From an uncultured Alistipes sp. (GTDB lineage: Bacteria; Bacteroidota; Bacteroidia; Bacteroidales; Rikenellaceae), in assembly GCA_910583985.1 (NCBI GenBank), contig CAJTYA010000015.1:1-64000 (forward strand): a DNA stretch of 64,000 nt, given 5' to 3'. Positions within the stretch are counted from its first letter, which is position 1. Every line of letters starts with the position of its first letter. Under the pieces are notes generated by a model, which worked only from the letters and a program-made list of their open reading frames with translations, was not told the origin of the DNA and ran no database searches. Positions 25,339 through 34,760 of this stretch are shown one piece after another. The position numbers and the translations under genes were made by a program.

Positions 25339-26682
25339 TCAGAGGACGCCGGTTCTGTTGAGAAAGAGCAGCAGGATGAGCACCGGAATGACGAACCGGA
25401 TGAGAAAGCGGACGAAAGGGTAGACTCTCGTGCCGTACCGCATCCCGCCGGTCAGCTCCCTGCGCAGCTTCGCCGGCGAGAGGACCCATCCGGCGAACAG
25501 CACGATCAGCAGGCCGCCCAGCGGCATCATCACGTTGGACGACAGCGCGTCGCACAGGTCGAAGAGATTCATTCCTCCCACGGTAAGCGCCGAGGAGGGG
25601 ATCATCGACAGCGCGCAGAGCGATCCCGTCACGGCCACCGTGCCCGCCGTGAGGGCCACGGCCCGCTTCCGCCCGACGGGAAATTCCTCGGAAAGGTAGG
25701 CGACGATCACTTCCATCAACGAAACGGACGAGGTGATGGCGGCCAGAAACAGCAGGAAGAAGAACAGAATCGAGAGAAAGTAGCCTCCCGTCATCCGGGC
25801 GAATACGTTGGGGAGCGTCACGAAGACGAGTTCGGGGCCCGACGTGGGGCTGATGCCGAACGAAAATACGGCAGGGAAAATGGCTAACCCCGACAGAACG
25901 GCTACCGTAATGTCCGACAGCGCGACCATGCCTCCGATGCGCAGCACGTTCTCGTTCCTGCGCAGGTAGGAGCCGTAGGTAATCATGCACCCCATGCCCA
26001 GACTCATCGAAAAGAACGACTGTCCGAGAGCTTCCAGAACCGTCTTCGCCGTGATTTTGCCGAAGTCGGGCCGGAGCAGGAACGCGATGCCCTCGCGGGC
26101 TCCGTCGAGCGTCATGGCATTGGCCGCCATGCCTGCCAGCAGCAGGAACAGCACCGGCATCAGGATTTTGTTGTATCGTTCGATGCCCTTCTCGATGCCG
26201 GAGAGGATGATGAACGCCGTGGCGCCGATGAAGACGAGCGTCCAGAGGATAGGCCGCCAACCGCTCGCCACGAACGTGTCGAAGTTCCCGGCGATCTGTC
26301 CGGGCGTCAGCCCCGCGAACCGGTTCAGCGCCGAGTCGCCCAGAAATTCCAGCGCCCAGCCCGCTATGACGCAGTAAAAGGAGAGGATGACGAACGCACA
26401 GAGAATCCCCATGTAGCCGACTCCCTTCCACGGCGTGCCGGGTGCCAGCCGGCTGAAGGCCCGCATCGGGTTGCTGTGGGTCGAGCGGCCGATGGCAAAT
26501 TCCGACAGCATGATCGGAATCGAGATGAGCAGGCTGATGATCAGGTAGATCAACATGAATGCCGCCCCTCCGTTTTCGCCGGCCACGTAGGGAAACCGCC
26601 AGATGTTGCCCAGTCCGATGACCGATCCTCCCACGGCGGCTATCGTCCCGAAACGGCTGCCGAACGATCCTCTTTTTTCCAT
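25339..26682 (-). CDS. Sodium-dependent transporter, NSS/SNF family
   Basis: 447 residues with 11-12 membrane helices, like LeuT. It is a sodium symporter for amino acids or related amines. The signature in helix 1, SVIGLGNIWRFPYVAGENGG, holds the unwound substrate- and sodium-binding segment. SMSLGMGCMITYGSYL corresponds to helix 6. Substrate unknown. It has its own promoter and is divergent from the U32 gene. Confidence 0.93.
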   Translation of the reverse strand: MEKRGSFGSRFGTIAAVGGSVIGLGNIWRFPYVAGENGGAAFMLIYLIISLLISIPIMLSEFAIGRSTHSNPMRAFSRLAPGTPWKGVGYMGILCAFVILSFYCVIAGWALEFLGDSALNRFAGLTPGQIAGNFDTFVASGWRPILWTLVFIGATAFIILSGIEKGIERYNKILMPVLFLLLAGMAANAMTLDGAREGIAFLLRPDFGKITAKTVLEALGQSFFSMSLGMGCMITYGSYLRRNENVLRIGGMVALSDITVAVLSGLAIFPAVFSFGISPTSGPELVFVTLPNVFARMTGGYFLSILFFFLLFLAAITSSVSLMEVIVAYLSEEFPVGRKRAVALTAGTVAVTGSLCALSMIPSSALTVGGMNLFDLCDALSSNVMMPLGGLLIVLFAGWVLSPAKLRRELTGGMRYGTRVYPFVRFLIRFVIPVLILLLFLNRTGVL

Positions 26683-26714
26683 GTTTTCGTCATTGGTTGA
26701 GGTTTGTGCGAAGC

Positions 26715-26722
26715 AAAGATAA
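26715..26722 (-). promoter_or_regulatory. -7 promoter box TATCTTTG of the NSS transporter
   Basis: Exact TAnnTTTG match 32 bases upstream of the ATG, preceded by AT-rich sequence. Confidence 0.7.
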
Positions 26723-26829
26723 AGATTGTTTTATTTTTAACCTAAATAGTAAATAAAAAACATCGTTCTCGATTTTTAACGTCGGTGGCCCGTTCGGGAA
26801 ACCCGGCGGGGAATTGCCGAATAGTTTAT

Positions 26830-26837
26830 TACCTTTG
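26830..26837 (+). promoter_or_regulatory. -7 promoter box TACCTTTG of the U32 gene
   Basis: Exact TAnnTTTG match 22 bases upstream of the ATG at 26860. Confidence 0.7.
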
Positions 26838-26859
26838 CGTCCGAAGAAAATCCGCCTCC

Positions 26860-28698
26860 ATGATCCCGGTCGAACTGCTGGCTCCGGCCAAAGACTACGA
26901 ACACGGCTGCGCCGCCGTCGATTGCGGCGCCGATGCGCTTTACGTGGGCGCTCCGAGCTTCGGAGCCCGTGCCGGCGTGCCCGTTTCGACGACCGACATC
27001 GGCCGGTTGTGCGATTACGCCCACCGGTTCGGGGTCCGGGTGTTCGTGACGATGAACACCCTGCTCTACGAACACGAACTCCGCCGGGCCGAGTCGCTGG
27101 CCCGGCAGGTCTGCCGGGCGGGGGCCGACGCGCTCATCGTGCAGGACGCCGCCTTTCTGCGCATGGACCTGCCGCCGGTCGAACTGCACGCTTCGACGCA
27201 GATGTTCAACATGGACCCTCGGCGGGCACAGTTCTGGGCCTCGGCCGGATTTTCGCGCATCGTGCTCGAACGCGCCGCGACGTTGCGCGAAATCGCAACC
27301 ATCGCAGAATCCGTGCCGGATACCGAGATCGAGGCGTTCGTGCACGGCGCCGTGTGCGTGAGTTACAGCGGCCGCTGCTACATGAGCCGGTCGTTAGGGC
27401 CGCGCAGCGGCAACCGGGGCGACTGTTCGCAGGCCTGCCGCCTGCCCTACGACCTGCTGGACGAGAGGATGCACCCGCTGATGAGGGACAAGCACCTGCT
27501 TTCGGTGTGCGACCTGAACCTTTCGGACCGCATCGAGGCGATGATCGATAGCGGCGTCCGCTCGTTTAAGATCGAAGGGCGGCTCAAGGATATGGCCTAT
27601 GTGCGCAACATCGTGGGCTGGTATCGCCGGCGGATAGACGACATCCTCGTTCGGCGCGACGATCTGGAGCGCACGTCCGAGGGGCGCAGCGAGCTCGGTT
27701 TCGATCCCGATCCCGTCAAGAGCTTTTCGCGCGGGGCGACCTCCTATTTCATCGACGGCCCCCGCCGCGGCGTGGCTTCGTTCGACACGCCCAAGGCGAT
27801 GGGCGAACCGCTCGGCCGCGTGGCCGAGGCGGGGGGCGGCCGGTTCGTGCTCGATGGGGAGGCGGTGCTTTCGGCCGGCGACGGTATCTGTTTCGTCGCT
27901 CCGTCCGGTCGGCTCGCCGGCACGCGGCTCGACCGGGCCGAGGGGCGTTGCGGATGGCCGGCCAAGACGGAGGGCATCCGTCCGGGGACGGAGCTGTTCC
28001 GCAACCGCGACCATCGGTTCGTTTCGATGCTGGAGCGGGCCCGCGTGCAGCGGACGCTGCCGTTGTCGGCTTGCGTGACGGTTCGTCCGCAGCGGCTGGA
28101 GCTCGTGCTCGACGACGGTTGGACGACGGTCGCCGTCGGGCGGGAAGGCCGCTTCGACGAGGCGAGGAATGCGGAGGGTGCCCAAGAGACGATCCGGACG
28201 CAGATCGCCAAGACGGGCGATACGATCTACCGCATCGACGCGGTCCGGGTGAGCTCCGACGTGCCGCGGTTCGTTCCGGTTTCGATGTTGAACGACCTGC
28301 GGCGCGAGGGCCTCGCGAAGATGGCCGAGGCGCGTGTGCAGGGCTATGTCCGGCGCACGCGTCGGCCGGAAACGCCCGGCGTGCCTTTTCCGCAGAGCGA
28401 GCTCTCCGGCGAAGAGAACGTGACCAATTCGCTCGCCGAGCGCTTCTACCGCGAACATGGCGTGGAGCGCATTGAGCCGGGGTACGACCTGAGCGCCTCG
28501 CTCGAAGGGAAGAGGGTGATGCGGATGCGCTACTGCCTGCGCCGGGAGACGGGACAATGCCTGCGGCGGAATCCCGCTTACAAGGGTCGTCTTTTCCTCG
28601 GACACGACCGATATGTCTATGAACTGCTTTTCGAATGCGACCGCTGCGAGATGAGCGTCGTGTGTCGGGGCGAACGCGAAAAAACGAACGGACGATGA
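26860..28698 (+). CDS. Peptidase U32 family protein (RlhA/YdcP-like)
   Basis: 612 residues from ATG 26860. The N-terminal TIM-barrel part starts ELLAPAKDYEHGCAAVDCGA, and the U32 signature region is EAFVHGAVCVSYSGRCYMS followed by NRGDCSQACRLPY, with the conserved cysteines that bind an iron-sulfur cluster. A C-terminal DUF3656-like domain follows (about 370 on), and two further Cys (CLRRETGQC, CDRC) lie near the end. Despite the peptidase name, related E. coli RlhA hydroxylates cytidine in 23S rRNA. The stop overlaps the next start by 4 bases, so it is coupled to a methyltransferase that also looks rRNA-directed. Confidence 0.9.
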   Translation: MIPVELLAPAKDYEHGCAAVDCGADALYVGAPSFGARAGVPVSTTDIGRLCDYAHRFGVRVFVTMNTLLYEHELRRAESLARQVCRAGADALIVQDAAFLRMDLPPVELHASTQMFNMDPRRAQFWASAGFSRIVLERAATLREIATIAESVPDTEIEAFVHGAVCVSYSGRCYMSRSLGPRSGNRGDCSQACRLPYDLLDERMHPLMRDKHLLSVCDLNLSDRIEAMIDSGVRSFKIEGRLKDMAYVRNIVGWYRRRIDDILVRRDDLERTSEGRSELGFDPDPVKSFSRGATSYFIDGPRRGVASFDTPKAMGEPLGRVAEAGGGRFVLDGEAVLSAGDGICFVAPSGRLAGTRLDRAEGRCGWPAKTEGIRPGTELFRNRDHRFVSMLERARVQRTLPLSACVTVRPQRLELVLDDGWTTVAVGREGRFDEARNAEGAQETIRTQIAKTGDTIYRIDAVRVSSDVPRFVPVSMLNDLRREGLAKMAEARVQGYVRRTRRPETPGVPFPQSELSGEENVTNSLAERFYREHGVERIEPGYDLSASLEGKRVMRMRYCLRRETGQCLRRNPAYKGRLFLGHDRYVYELLFECDRCEMSVVCRGEREKTNGR

Positions 28699-29582
28699 TA
28701 CGATCCGAATTGCTCGCTCCCACCCGTTGGGACGATTACGAGCTGCTCGACAGCGGCGATTTCGAAAAACTCGAACGTTTCGGCCGCTATACGGTGGCCC
28801 GGCCCGAACCGCAGGCCGTCTGGAAGCGGTCGCTGCCCGCCGAGCGGTGGCGCGAACAGGCCGATGCCTATTTCGTGCGGGACAAGCGCAGCGACGAGCG
28901 GGGCGAATGGGTTTGCAAGCCGGGCATGCCCGCCCAATGGTTCGTCCGCTACCGCAGCGAGGCGCTCGATCTGCACATGCGGCTGGGGCTGACCTCGTTC
29001 AAGCACGTGGGGCTGTTCCCCGAACAGGCCGAAAACTGGGAGTTCATCGCCCGGCAGGTGCGACGCCTCGGTGCCGGTGTGCCGGTGCTCAACCTGTTCG
29101 CCTATACGGGCGGAGCCTCGCTGGCCGCCTGCGCCGCCGGGGCCGAAGTCACGCACGTCGATTCGGTCAAGCCCGTCGTGAGCTGGGCGCGCGAGAACAT
29201 GGAGGCTTCCGGACTGGACGGCATCCGGTGGATCGTCGAGGATGCGCTGAAGTTCGTCCGTCGCGAGGTCCGTCGTGGCCGCCGCTACCGCGGTATCGTC
29301 CTCGACCCGCCGGCTTACGGTCGCGGCGCCGCCGGCGAAAAGTGGGTGCTCGAAGAACATATCGACGAAATGCTTACGCTCTGCGGCCGACTGCTCGAAC
29401 CGCGGGGCAGCTTCCTTGTGCTGAACCTCTATTCGATGGGCTTGTCGGCCCTGCTGGCCCGCACGGCGGTCCGTCAGGCCGTCGGCCCCTGCTCCGAAGA
29501 GCGCTTCGGCGAACTCTATTTCCCGGACCGCTTCGACAAATCGCTGCCGCTGGGCGTCTACTACCGCTTCGTGCGGGAGTGA
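28695..29582 (+). CDS. Class I SAM-dependent methyltransferase, RlmI/RlmK-like
   Basis: 295 residues from ATG 28695. The SAM-binding motif I is VLNLFAYTGGASLAAC, motif II THVDSVKPVVSWARENME, and the catalytic-type motif VLDPPAYGRG, which resemble 23S rRNA m5C/m2G methyltransferases of the RlmI/RlmK-C group. The N-terminal PUA domain of RlmI is absent. Translational coupling to the U32 protein (ATGA overlap) supports an rRNA-modification role, which is inference. Confidence 0.87.
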   Translation: MIRSELLAPTRWDDYELLDSGDFEKLERFGRYTVARPEPQAVWKRSLPAERWREQADAYFVRDKRSDERGEWVCKPGMPAQWFVRYRSEALDLHMRLGLTSFKHVGLFPEQAENWEFIARQVRRLGAGVPVLNLFAYTGGASLAACAAGAEVTHVDSVKPVVSWARENMEASGLDGIRWIVEDALKFVRREVRRGRRYRGIVLDPPAYGRGAAGEKWVLEEHIDEMLTLCGRLLEPRGSFLVLNLYSMGLSALLARTAVRQAVGPCSEERFGELYFPDRFDKSLPLGVYYRFVRE

Positions 29583-29682
29583 TCCTGCGGCTTGAGCGCC
29601 TGCCGTTCGTTTTCCCGTTTTGTCGGGAAGGCTTTCGTGCGACTAGCCTGTGAGGGGTTTCTCTTTTTGCAGCCGTCGGTCG

Positions 29683-30057
29683 TTATAAGGCTCCTAACGC
29701 CTCTTTCTCTTTTTTCGATAAGGAGCCGACGACGATTTCATACGACCGTTCGACAAGCTCGCGGATCGTTTCCTCCGGTACGTCCTTGTCGAAACGGACG
29801 CCGATCCAATGCCTTTTGTTCATGTGGTAGCCGGGGCCGATCCCTTCGTACCGTTCCCGCAGGTCGTCGATCCGGTCCGTGTCGCATTTGATGTTGCAGA
29901 AATCGAATTCGTCTATGTTCACGAAACAGAACCACTTTCCGGCCACGTAAAACACCAGCAGATTGCGGTCGTATTCGGATGAGGCTTTCCCGAAAGGCAT
30001 TTTTTCGTAAGCTCCTTCGAAAGAAAGGCTGTAGGATCGGAAGTCTTCTATGTTCAT
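29683..30057 (-). CDS. MmcQ/YjbR family protein
   Basis: 124 residues, the usual size. It begins MNIEDFRSYSLSFEGAYEKM and has the CyaY-like YjbR fold signature around FVNIDEFDFCNIKCD and GYHMNKRHWIGVRFDKDVPE. The family is often annotated DNA-binding, but the biochemical role is not settled. Isolated gene with no close operon partner. Confidence 0.88.
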   Translation of the reverse strand: MNIEDFRSYSLSFEGAYEKMPFGKASSEYDRNLLVFYVAGKWFCFVNIDEFDFCNIKCDTDRIDDLRERYEGIGPGYHMNKRHWIGVRFDKDVPEETIRELVERSYEIVVGSLSKKEKEALGAL

Positions 30058-30183
30058 CGTTTCGGAATTCGGGGTTTGTTGTTCCGGCGTCCGTGCTTCC
30101 CGGAGTCTCGTTTTTGCCGGACCTCGGACGTCTGGAAACCGTTCCGATCGTAAAATAACGAAAATTACCGTTCACTTCGCCTC

Positions 30184-30191
30184 CCCCCCCC
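30184..30191. repeat. Run of eight C
   Basis: A homopolymer of eight C lies in the gap between the YjbR gene and the downstream end of the BASS-type transporter. It is not in a coding frame. Confidence 0.6.
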
Positions 30192-30214
30192 GTTCGCCTT
30201 TTTTCGGTTGTCTG

Positions 30215-31141
30215 CTACCGTCCGGCGCCGTCGCCTTTTCTCTTGCGCCACAACTGCCAACTGTTGACGATGTTCTGCCAGACGACGTAGGCGGCCGGGC
30301 CGACCGAGGCGATGGGGGTCAGGTAGGTCTGGGCCATCCAAATAGCCAGCACCGTGTTTTTCTGTCCGAGTCCCTGCGCGCCGGCCACTTTTTCGCCGTA
30401 GCGGGCGCCGATGCGTCTTCCGAGCAGGAATTGGGCGGCACAGACGATCAGCGCTGCGGCGGCTGCGGCGATTTCGTTGCGGTAGTTCGATGCGTCCTGC
30501 CGGACCAGAAAGGCGACCGTGTTGCCCATGACGATCGTCAGCGAGAGGGCCCACAGGTAGAACGATACGATCTGCCGGTTTTGCAGCGTGCGGTGGATGC
30601 GGGGTGCCCAACGCTGGAGCGACAGCGCGACGACCAGCGGCAGAATGAGCAGCGGAACGACCTGACGGCACACCGTGGCGAACGACACGCCGAAGGGCAT
30701 CGCCACCTGTTCGCCGATGAGGGAAAAGACGAACGGCGAGACGACGGCCACGCTGACGTTGCCCAGCAGGCAGTACGTCGCCAGCGAGGCGACGTCTCCG
30801 CCCAGCATGCCCGTCACGACCGCCGCCGACGTGGCGGTGGGGGCCAGCACGCAAATGAACGCACCCTGCGCGAGGACTTCTCCGGCCGGTTGCAGTGCCG
30901 CGTAGAGCGCCAGTCCGCCCACGATCTGGATCGAGAGCAGAGCGAGGTGCCACGGGTGGATGCGCAGGTCCGAGGGCGAGAGCTTGCAGTAGGGCGCCAG
31001 CAGCATCAGAAAAATGAGGTAGGGCGTCAGAAAGGCCAGCGAGGAAAAAAACGGGTAGAATACGCCGCCCAGTATCATCGCGAGGGGCAGCATCCAGTTT
31101 TTGAGGGTTTGCAGAACCGAGTGGTTCGGGTGTGCCGTCAT
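30215..31141 (-). CDS. Bile acid:sodium symporter-like transporter (BASS family)
   Basis: 308 residues with about nine to ten hydrophobic helices. The pattern, including ICVLAPTATSAAVVTGMLGG in the middle (a PTA-containing crossover-like helix) and the final GPAAYVVWQNIVNSWQLW, fits BASS/SBF-type transporters. Bile acids are only the name-giving substrate; small organic anions such as pyruvate or pantoate precursors are equally possible. A -7-like box TTCCTTTG (31164-31171) lies 22 bases upstream. No terminator was identified. Confidence 0.82.
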   Translation of the reverse strand: MTAHPNHSVLQTLKNWMLPLAMILGGVFYPFFSSLAFLTPYLIFLMLLAPYCKLSPSDLRIHPWHLALLSIQIVGGLALYAALQPAGEVLAQGAFICVLAPTATSAAVVTGMLGGDVASLATYCLLGNVSVAVVSPFVFSLIGEQVAMPFGVSFATVCRQVVPLLILPLVVALSLQRWAPRIHRTLQNRQIVSFYLWALSLTIVMGNTVAFLVRQDASNYRNEIAAAAAALIVCAAQFLLGRRIGARYGEKVAGAQGLGQKNTVLAIWMAQTYLTPIASVGPAAYVVWQNIVNSWQLWRKRKGDGAGR

Positions 31142-31171
31142 GGTTGTCGTTTCTGTTTCGCTGCAAAGGAA

Positions 31172-32479
31172 CGGAGTATCGCGGGCAAATCAAAAGAAAA
31201 ATTCCGGTTTTTGTCGTTTCGGCTCTTTGCCGGAGGGCCTACGAAAAGCGGAGGTACGTCGTAGCGTATGAAACGCGCGGGAACGGCGTTTTATGGATCG
31301 ATGCGGCTCCGAGGAGGGTAAGAAGGCGGTCGTTCCCCGCATGAAAAGGCATCGTTCGGAAAGAGCTGCGGTGCGGATGACTCGGCTGAGGCTTTTTCGG
31401 GTGCTGCTTTCGATGATGCGGTTTCCCGTCTTTTGCTTCTCGGCGACAGATAACCGTGACCGGCGTATCGGAATGGAAAGATTCGCGGCGATGACAAGGA
31501 GCGCGGTCGAAGTCTTGTGCTGTCAGGGGGGGACGGAACGATTTTCTCGGCGGCGAAGAAGGGGCGTTTTCTCGATGCACTCCGTCCTTGCCCGGACCGT
31601 TCGTCCGGGGCCGGTGCCCGCTTTCCGGTCGCGACGGTCGGGGTGGGAGAGAGGTTTTCCGACGTCGGGCAAAATACATCGCCGGGAGGCTTTCGTGAGG
31701 CGATGTCGGGTTCGTCCGCGGGAGGAAAGCGTCCGCTTTCGTGCCGGGTAAACCGGCCCGGCTTTCCGGTGTCGCAGGCTGCGGTTTGCCGCGGTCTGTC
31801 CTGTCCGGCGGGGCGGTCCGGCGCCGTTCGGTCGGTGTTTTCTCTCGCCGGCTTGCGTGAAGCCGGGCCGTTTGCGTCGCTCGACGATGGCTGTTTGTCC
31901 GGCTGCTGCTGTGTGTCCCTGATTATTCCGCGCTTGAGCTCCGTCCATGACGGGAACTTTACCGTTCCGCTCGGCCTGCCGTTTCGGGTAGAAAAGGACT
32001 TGGGAAGCGCTCTTGTCGTAACTCCGGATCGATATGTCGATTAGGATTATTCGTCGCAGGGGAACAATGGGCGAAAAACCGCATCATCGAAAGCTGTACC
32101 CCGAAAAAGTCGCGGCCGAATCATCCATGCCGCAGTTCTTTCCGAACGATGCCTTTTCATGCGGCATGACCGCTGTCCTACCTTCGGAGCAATACTTATA
32201 AGGCGCTATTCCCGTACGATTTATACTTTATTGCATCGCTCCGTCTTCTTTAGGGCGCTTCCGAAAGGCCGGGAACGGTTCGTCTTGGAAAGAAAAGAGG
32301 GAGACTTTCGCGGCGGAACATTCCGGACCGAGGAGGTCCGTTCTCCGGGCAGACCCCTTGTCGGAGGCCCGGACTTCCGGTCCGGACTTCCGGCCCGGAC
32401 CTTTTTCTTTGCCGTCGGTTTCGGCGGGGCCGGCCTGTCCGTGTCTCGAAGGGGGCGGGCTTCCGGTCCGTGTCTGCCG
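31172..32479. other. Long intergenic region without recognisable gene
   Basis: About 1,300 GC-rich bases. Frames on both strands are short or lack protein-like sequence. Near the right end, two direct copies of GGACTTCCGG and a stem GGTCCGG/CCGGACC (32379-85 with 32395-401) followed by five T form a hairpin on the plus strand, although no plus-strand gene precedes it. Confidence 0.5.
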
Positions 32480-33262
32480 TTAAGGATGCGGGCGGAACGC
32501 CGCGCCGTCGATGCCTGCGCCGAAAAGCGCGAAATCGTACCGGACGGGATCGTCGGGATCGAACGTCCGGAGCGCCTCGGTGACCTCTTCGACGGCTTTC
32601 CAGTCGTTCTGCCGGCGGACGAGCAGACCCAATTCGCGCGAGGTGTTGCCCGTATGGACGTCGAGCGGCAGGTAGAGCGCCGAAGGCGGAACGGTTTTCC
32701 ACAGCCCGAAGTCCACGCCCCGGTCGTCCCGGCGGACCATCCATTTGAGAAACATGCAGAGCCGCTTGCACGCCGCGCCGCGTTCGACGGACGAGAGATG
32801 TTTCTCGGCCCGGAGGCTGTGCGGCACGCTCCAGAAGTATTTTCTGAACTCGGCCAGCACGAAACGCATGTCGCCCGTGCGGACGAATGTCTTTTCGAAG
32901 AATCCGCCCAGACTTCCGAACTTCGAGCAGATGCACCGCAGCGAGCGGACGAAGTCGATGCAGTCGCCTCCGTTGAACGTGCGGTGGACGAAGTCGTGCA
33001 GCGCGAGTAGGTCCCTTCCCGTGGCGAGCATCGTGAAGTCGTAGGGCGAATCGTCCATGATCGCCATCAGGCGGCGTCCGTTGCGGACGATGGATTTGCG
33101 GTTGCCCCATGCGATCGTCGCGGCGAGGAAGCCGGCGATTTCGATGTCTCTGGGGTCGGTATAGCGGTGCGGGACCGATACGGGGTCGTCCTCGATGAAG
33201 TCGGGGCGGTTGTACCGGTCGTGCAGCGTTTCGAGCAGGTCGCGGAGTTCTTCGCGTGTCAT
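32480..33262 (-). CDS. TIGR02757 family protein (DUF2400)
   Basis: 260 residues. Conserved protein of Bacteroidota and some other phyla with no known activity. Helical throughout, with family-typical HRYTDPRDIEIAGFLAA near the N-terminus, and LPLDVHTGNTSRELGLL and DPDDPVRYDFALFG towards the end. The HhH-like DNA glycosylase fold has been suggested for relatives; that is not shown here. Last gene of a five-gene operon, with a 4-base overlap with the lolD-like gene. Confidence 0.9.
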   Translation of the reverse strand: MTREELRDLLETLHDRYNRPDFIEDDPVSVPHRYTDPRDIEIAGFLAATIAWGNRKSIVRNGRRLMAIMDDSPYDFTMLATGRDLLALHDFVHRTFNGGDCIDFVRSLRCICSKFGSLGGFFEKTFVRTGDMRFVLAEFRKYFWSVPHSLRAEKHLSSVERGAACKRLCMFLKWMVRRDDRGVDFGLWKTVPPSALYLPLDVHTGNTSRELGLLVRRQNDWKAVEEVTEALRTFDPDDPVRYDFALFGAGIDGAAFRPHP

Positions 33263-33918
33263 AGGCCGGGGCGGATGAGCCCGTCGACCATTTCGATCTT
33301 GCGGTCCGACATCTCGGCGAGCTGTTCGTCGTGCGTGACGATCACGACGGTCTGTCCCAGCGTGTCGCGTAGCGTGAAGAAGAGGCGGTGTATTTCCTCC
33401 TTGTTTTTCGTGTCCAGATTGCCCGACGGCTCGTCGGCCAGCAGCACCGCCGGCGAGTTGATGAGGGCGCGCGCGATGGCTACCCGTTGCTGTTCGCCGC
33501 CGGAGAGTTCGGCCGGCTTGTGCGTGAAACGATGGCCCAGCGTCAGCATGTCGAGTAGCACTCCTGCCCGCTTTTCCACTTCGCGGCGGTCGCGGCCGGC
33601 GATGTAGCCGGGGATGCAGACGTTTTCGAAGGCGGTGAATTCGGGCAGCAGGTGGTGGAACTGGAAGACGAAGCCGATTTTCGTGTTCCGGAATTTCGAC
33701 AGGTTCCTGTCGGAAAGCGCATGGACCGCCGTGCCGTCGATCTCGATGGAGCCCGACGTGGGGCGGCTCAGCGTGCCCAATATCTGCAACAGCGTGGTCT
33801 TGCCCGCGCCGCTGGGGCCGACGATCGAAACCACCTCGCCGCGGCCGATGGAGAGGTCGATGCCTTTGAGCACTTCGAGCGTGCCGAAACTTTTATGGAT
33901 GTCTTGGGTCCGTATCAT
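33259..33918 (-). CDS. ABC transporter ATP-binding protein, LolD-like
   Basis: 219 residues from ATG 33918. All nucleotide-binding motifs are present: Walker A GPSGAGKT, Q-loop FVFQFHHLLPEFTA, signature LSGGEQQRVAIARAL, Walker B LLADEPSG, and H-loop VTHDEQ. The sequence belongs to the LolD/MacB/FtsE group. LolD energises lipoprotein release from the inner membrane, but its LolC/E-type permease partner is not adjacent here. It overlaps folP upstream and TIGR02757 downstream by 4 bases each. Confidence 0.9.
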   Translation of the reverse strand: MIRTQDIHKSFGTLEVLKGIDLSIGRGEVVSIVGPSGAGKTTLLQILGTLSRPTSGSIEIDGTAVHALSDRNLSKFRNTKIGFVFQFHHLLPEFTAFENVCIPGYIAGRDRREVEKRAGVLLDMLTLGHRFTHKPAELSGGEQQRVAIARALINSPAVLLADEPSGNLDTKNKEEIHRLFFTLRDTLGQTVVIVTHDEQLAEMSDRKIEMVDGLIRPGL

Positions 33919-34760
33919 GGTGTGTGCGGATTTTGCGATCGGAAACGTTCGTAGAGCGCGACGACCTGAACGGCCTCCCTCGTGTCGTGTACGCGGAGGA
34001 TCGAAGCTCCCTGCCGCAGGCATTCCCAGTGCAGGGCCGTCGTGCCGGTCAGCGCGTCGTCGGGTGTCGTGCCGAGCGTTTTGTATATCATGGATTTGCG
34101 GGATATGCCGGCCAGTACCGGGCGGCCCGTTCCGCACAGCCGCCGCAGGTCGTGCAGCAGGCGGAAATTCTGGTCCGCCGTTTTCGAGAATCCGAAGCCC
34201 GGATCGAGGACGATCTGCCGCACGCCCGCCTTCGTCAGAAAGGCGGTCCGCTCGTCGAAGTAGCGCAGGATGTCGCCCGCCAGATCGTCGTACCGGGTCA
34301 TCGTCTGCATCGTCTGCGGCGTGCCCCGCATGTGCATGGCGATGAAAGGCACGTCGTACCGGGCCGCGACGTCCGCGATGCGCGGGTCGGCTTGTGCGGC
34401 GGTGATGTCGTTGACGATGCAGGGACCGAAACGTTCCACCACGCCTTCGATGACGCTCGCCCGGAACGTATCGACCGAAACGGGAATCTGCGGCAGCCGA
34501 CGCCGGATCGTCTCCACGGCCAGCGTCACGCGGCGCAGTTCCTCGTCCGGCGGGACGTCTGCGGCGCCGGGGCGCGACGAGTAGCCGCCCACGTCGAGCA
34601 GGGCCGCCCCTTCCTCGGCGGCCCGTTCCGCCCGTCGGGCGACGGCGTCGGCTTCGTGCGTCCGGCTTCCCGCGTAGAAAGAGTCGGGCGTGACGTTCAC
34701 GATCGTCATCACGACGGGAGTGTCCAGCGAAAGGACTCGGTTGCCTACGGTCAGTTTCAT
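33915..34760 (-). CDS. folP: Dihydropteroate synthase
   Basis: 281 residues from ATG 34760. It joins pABA to dihydropterin pyrophosphate in folate synthesis and is the sulfonamide target. Hallmarks are VMTIVNVTPDSFYAG, LLDVGGYSSRPGA, IVNDITAA, VLDPGFGFSKT, and GISRKSMI. It overlaps coaE and the lolD-like gene by 4 bases each. Confidence 0.96.
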   Translation of the reverse strand: MKLTVGNRVLSLDTPVVMTIVNVTPDSFYAGSRTHEADAVARRAERAAEEGAALLDVGGYSSRPGAADVPPDEELRRVTLAVETIRRRLPQIPVSVDTFRASVIEGVVERFGPCIVNDITAAQADPRIADVAARYDVPFIAMHMRGTPQTMQTMTRYDDLAGDILRYFDERTAFLTKAGVRQIVLDPGFGFSKTADQNFRLLHDLRRLCGTGRPVLAGISRKSMIYKTLGTTPDDALTGTTALHWECLRQGASILRVHDTREAVQVVALYERFRSQNPHTP

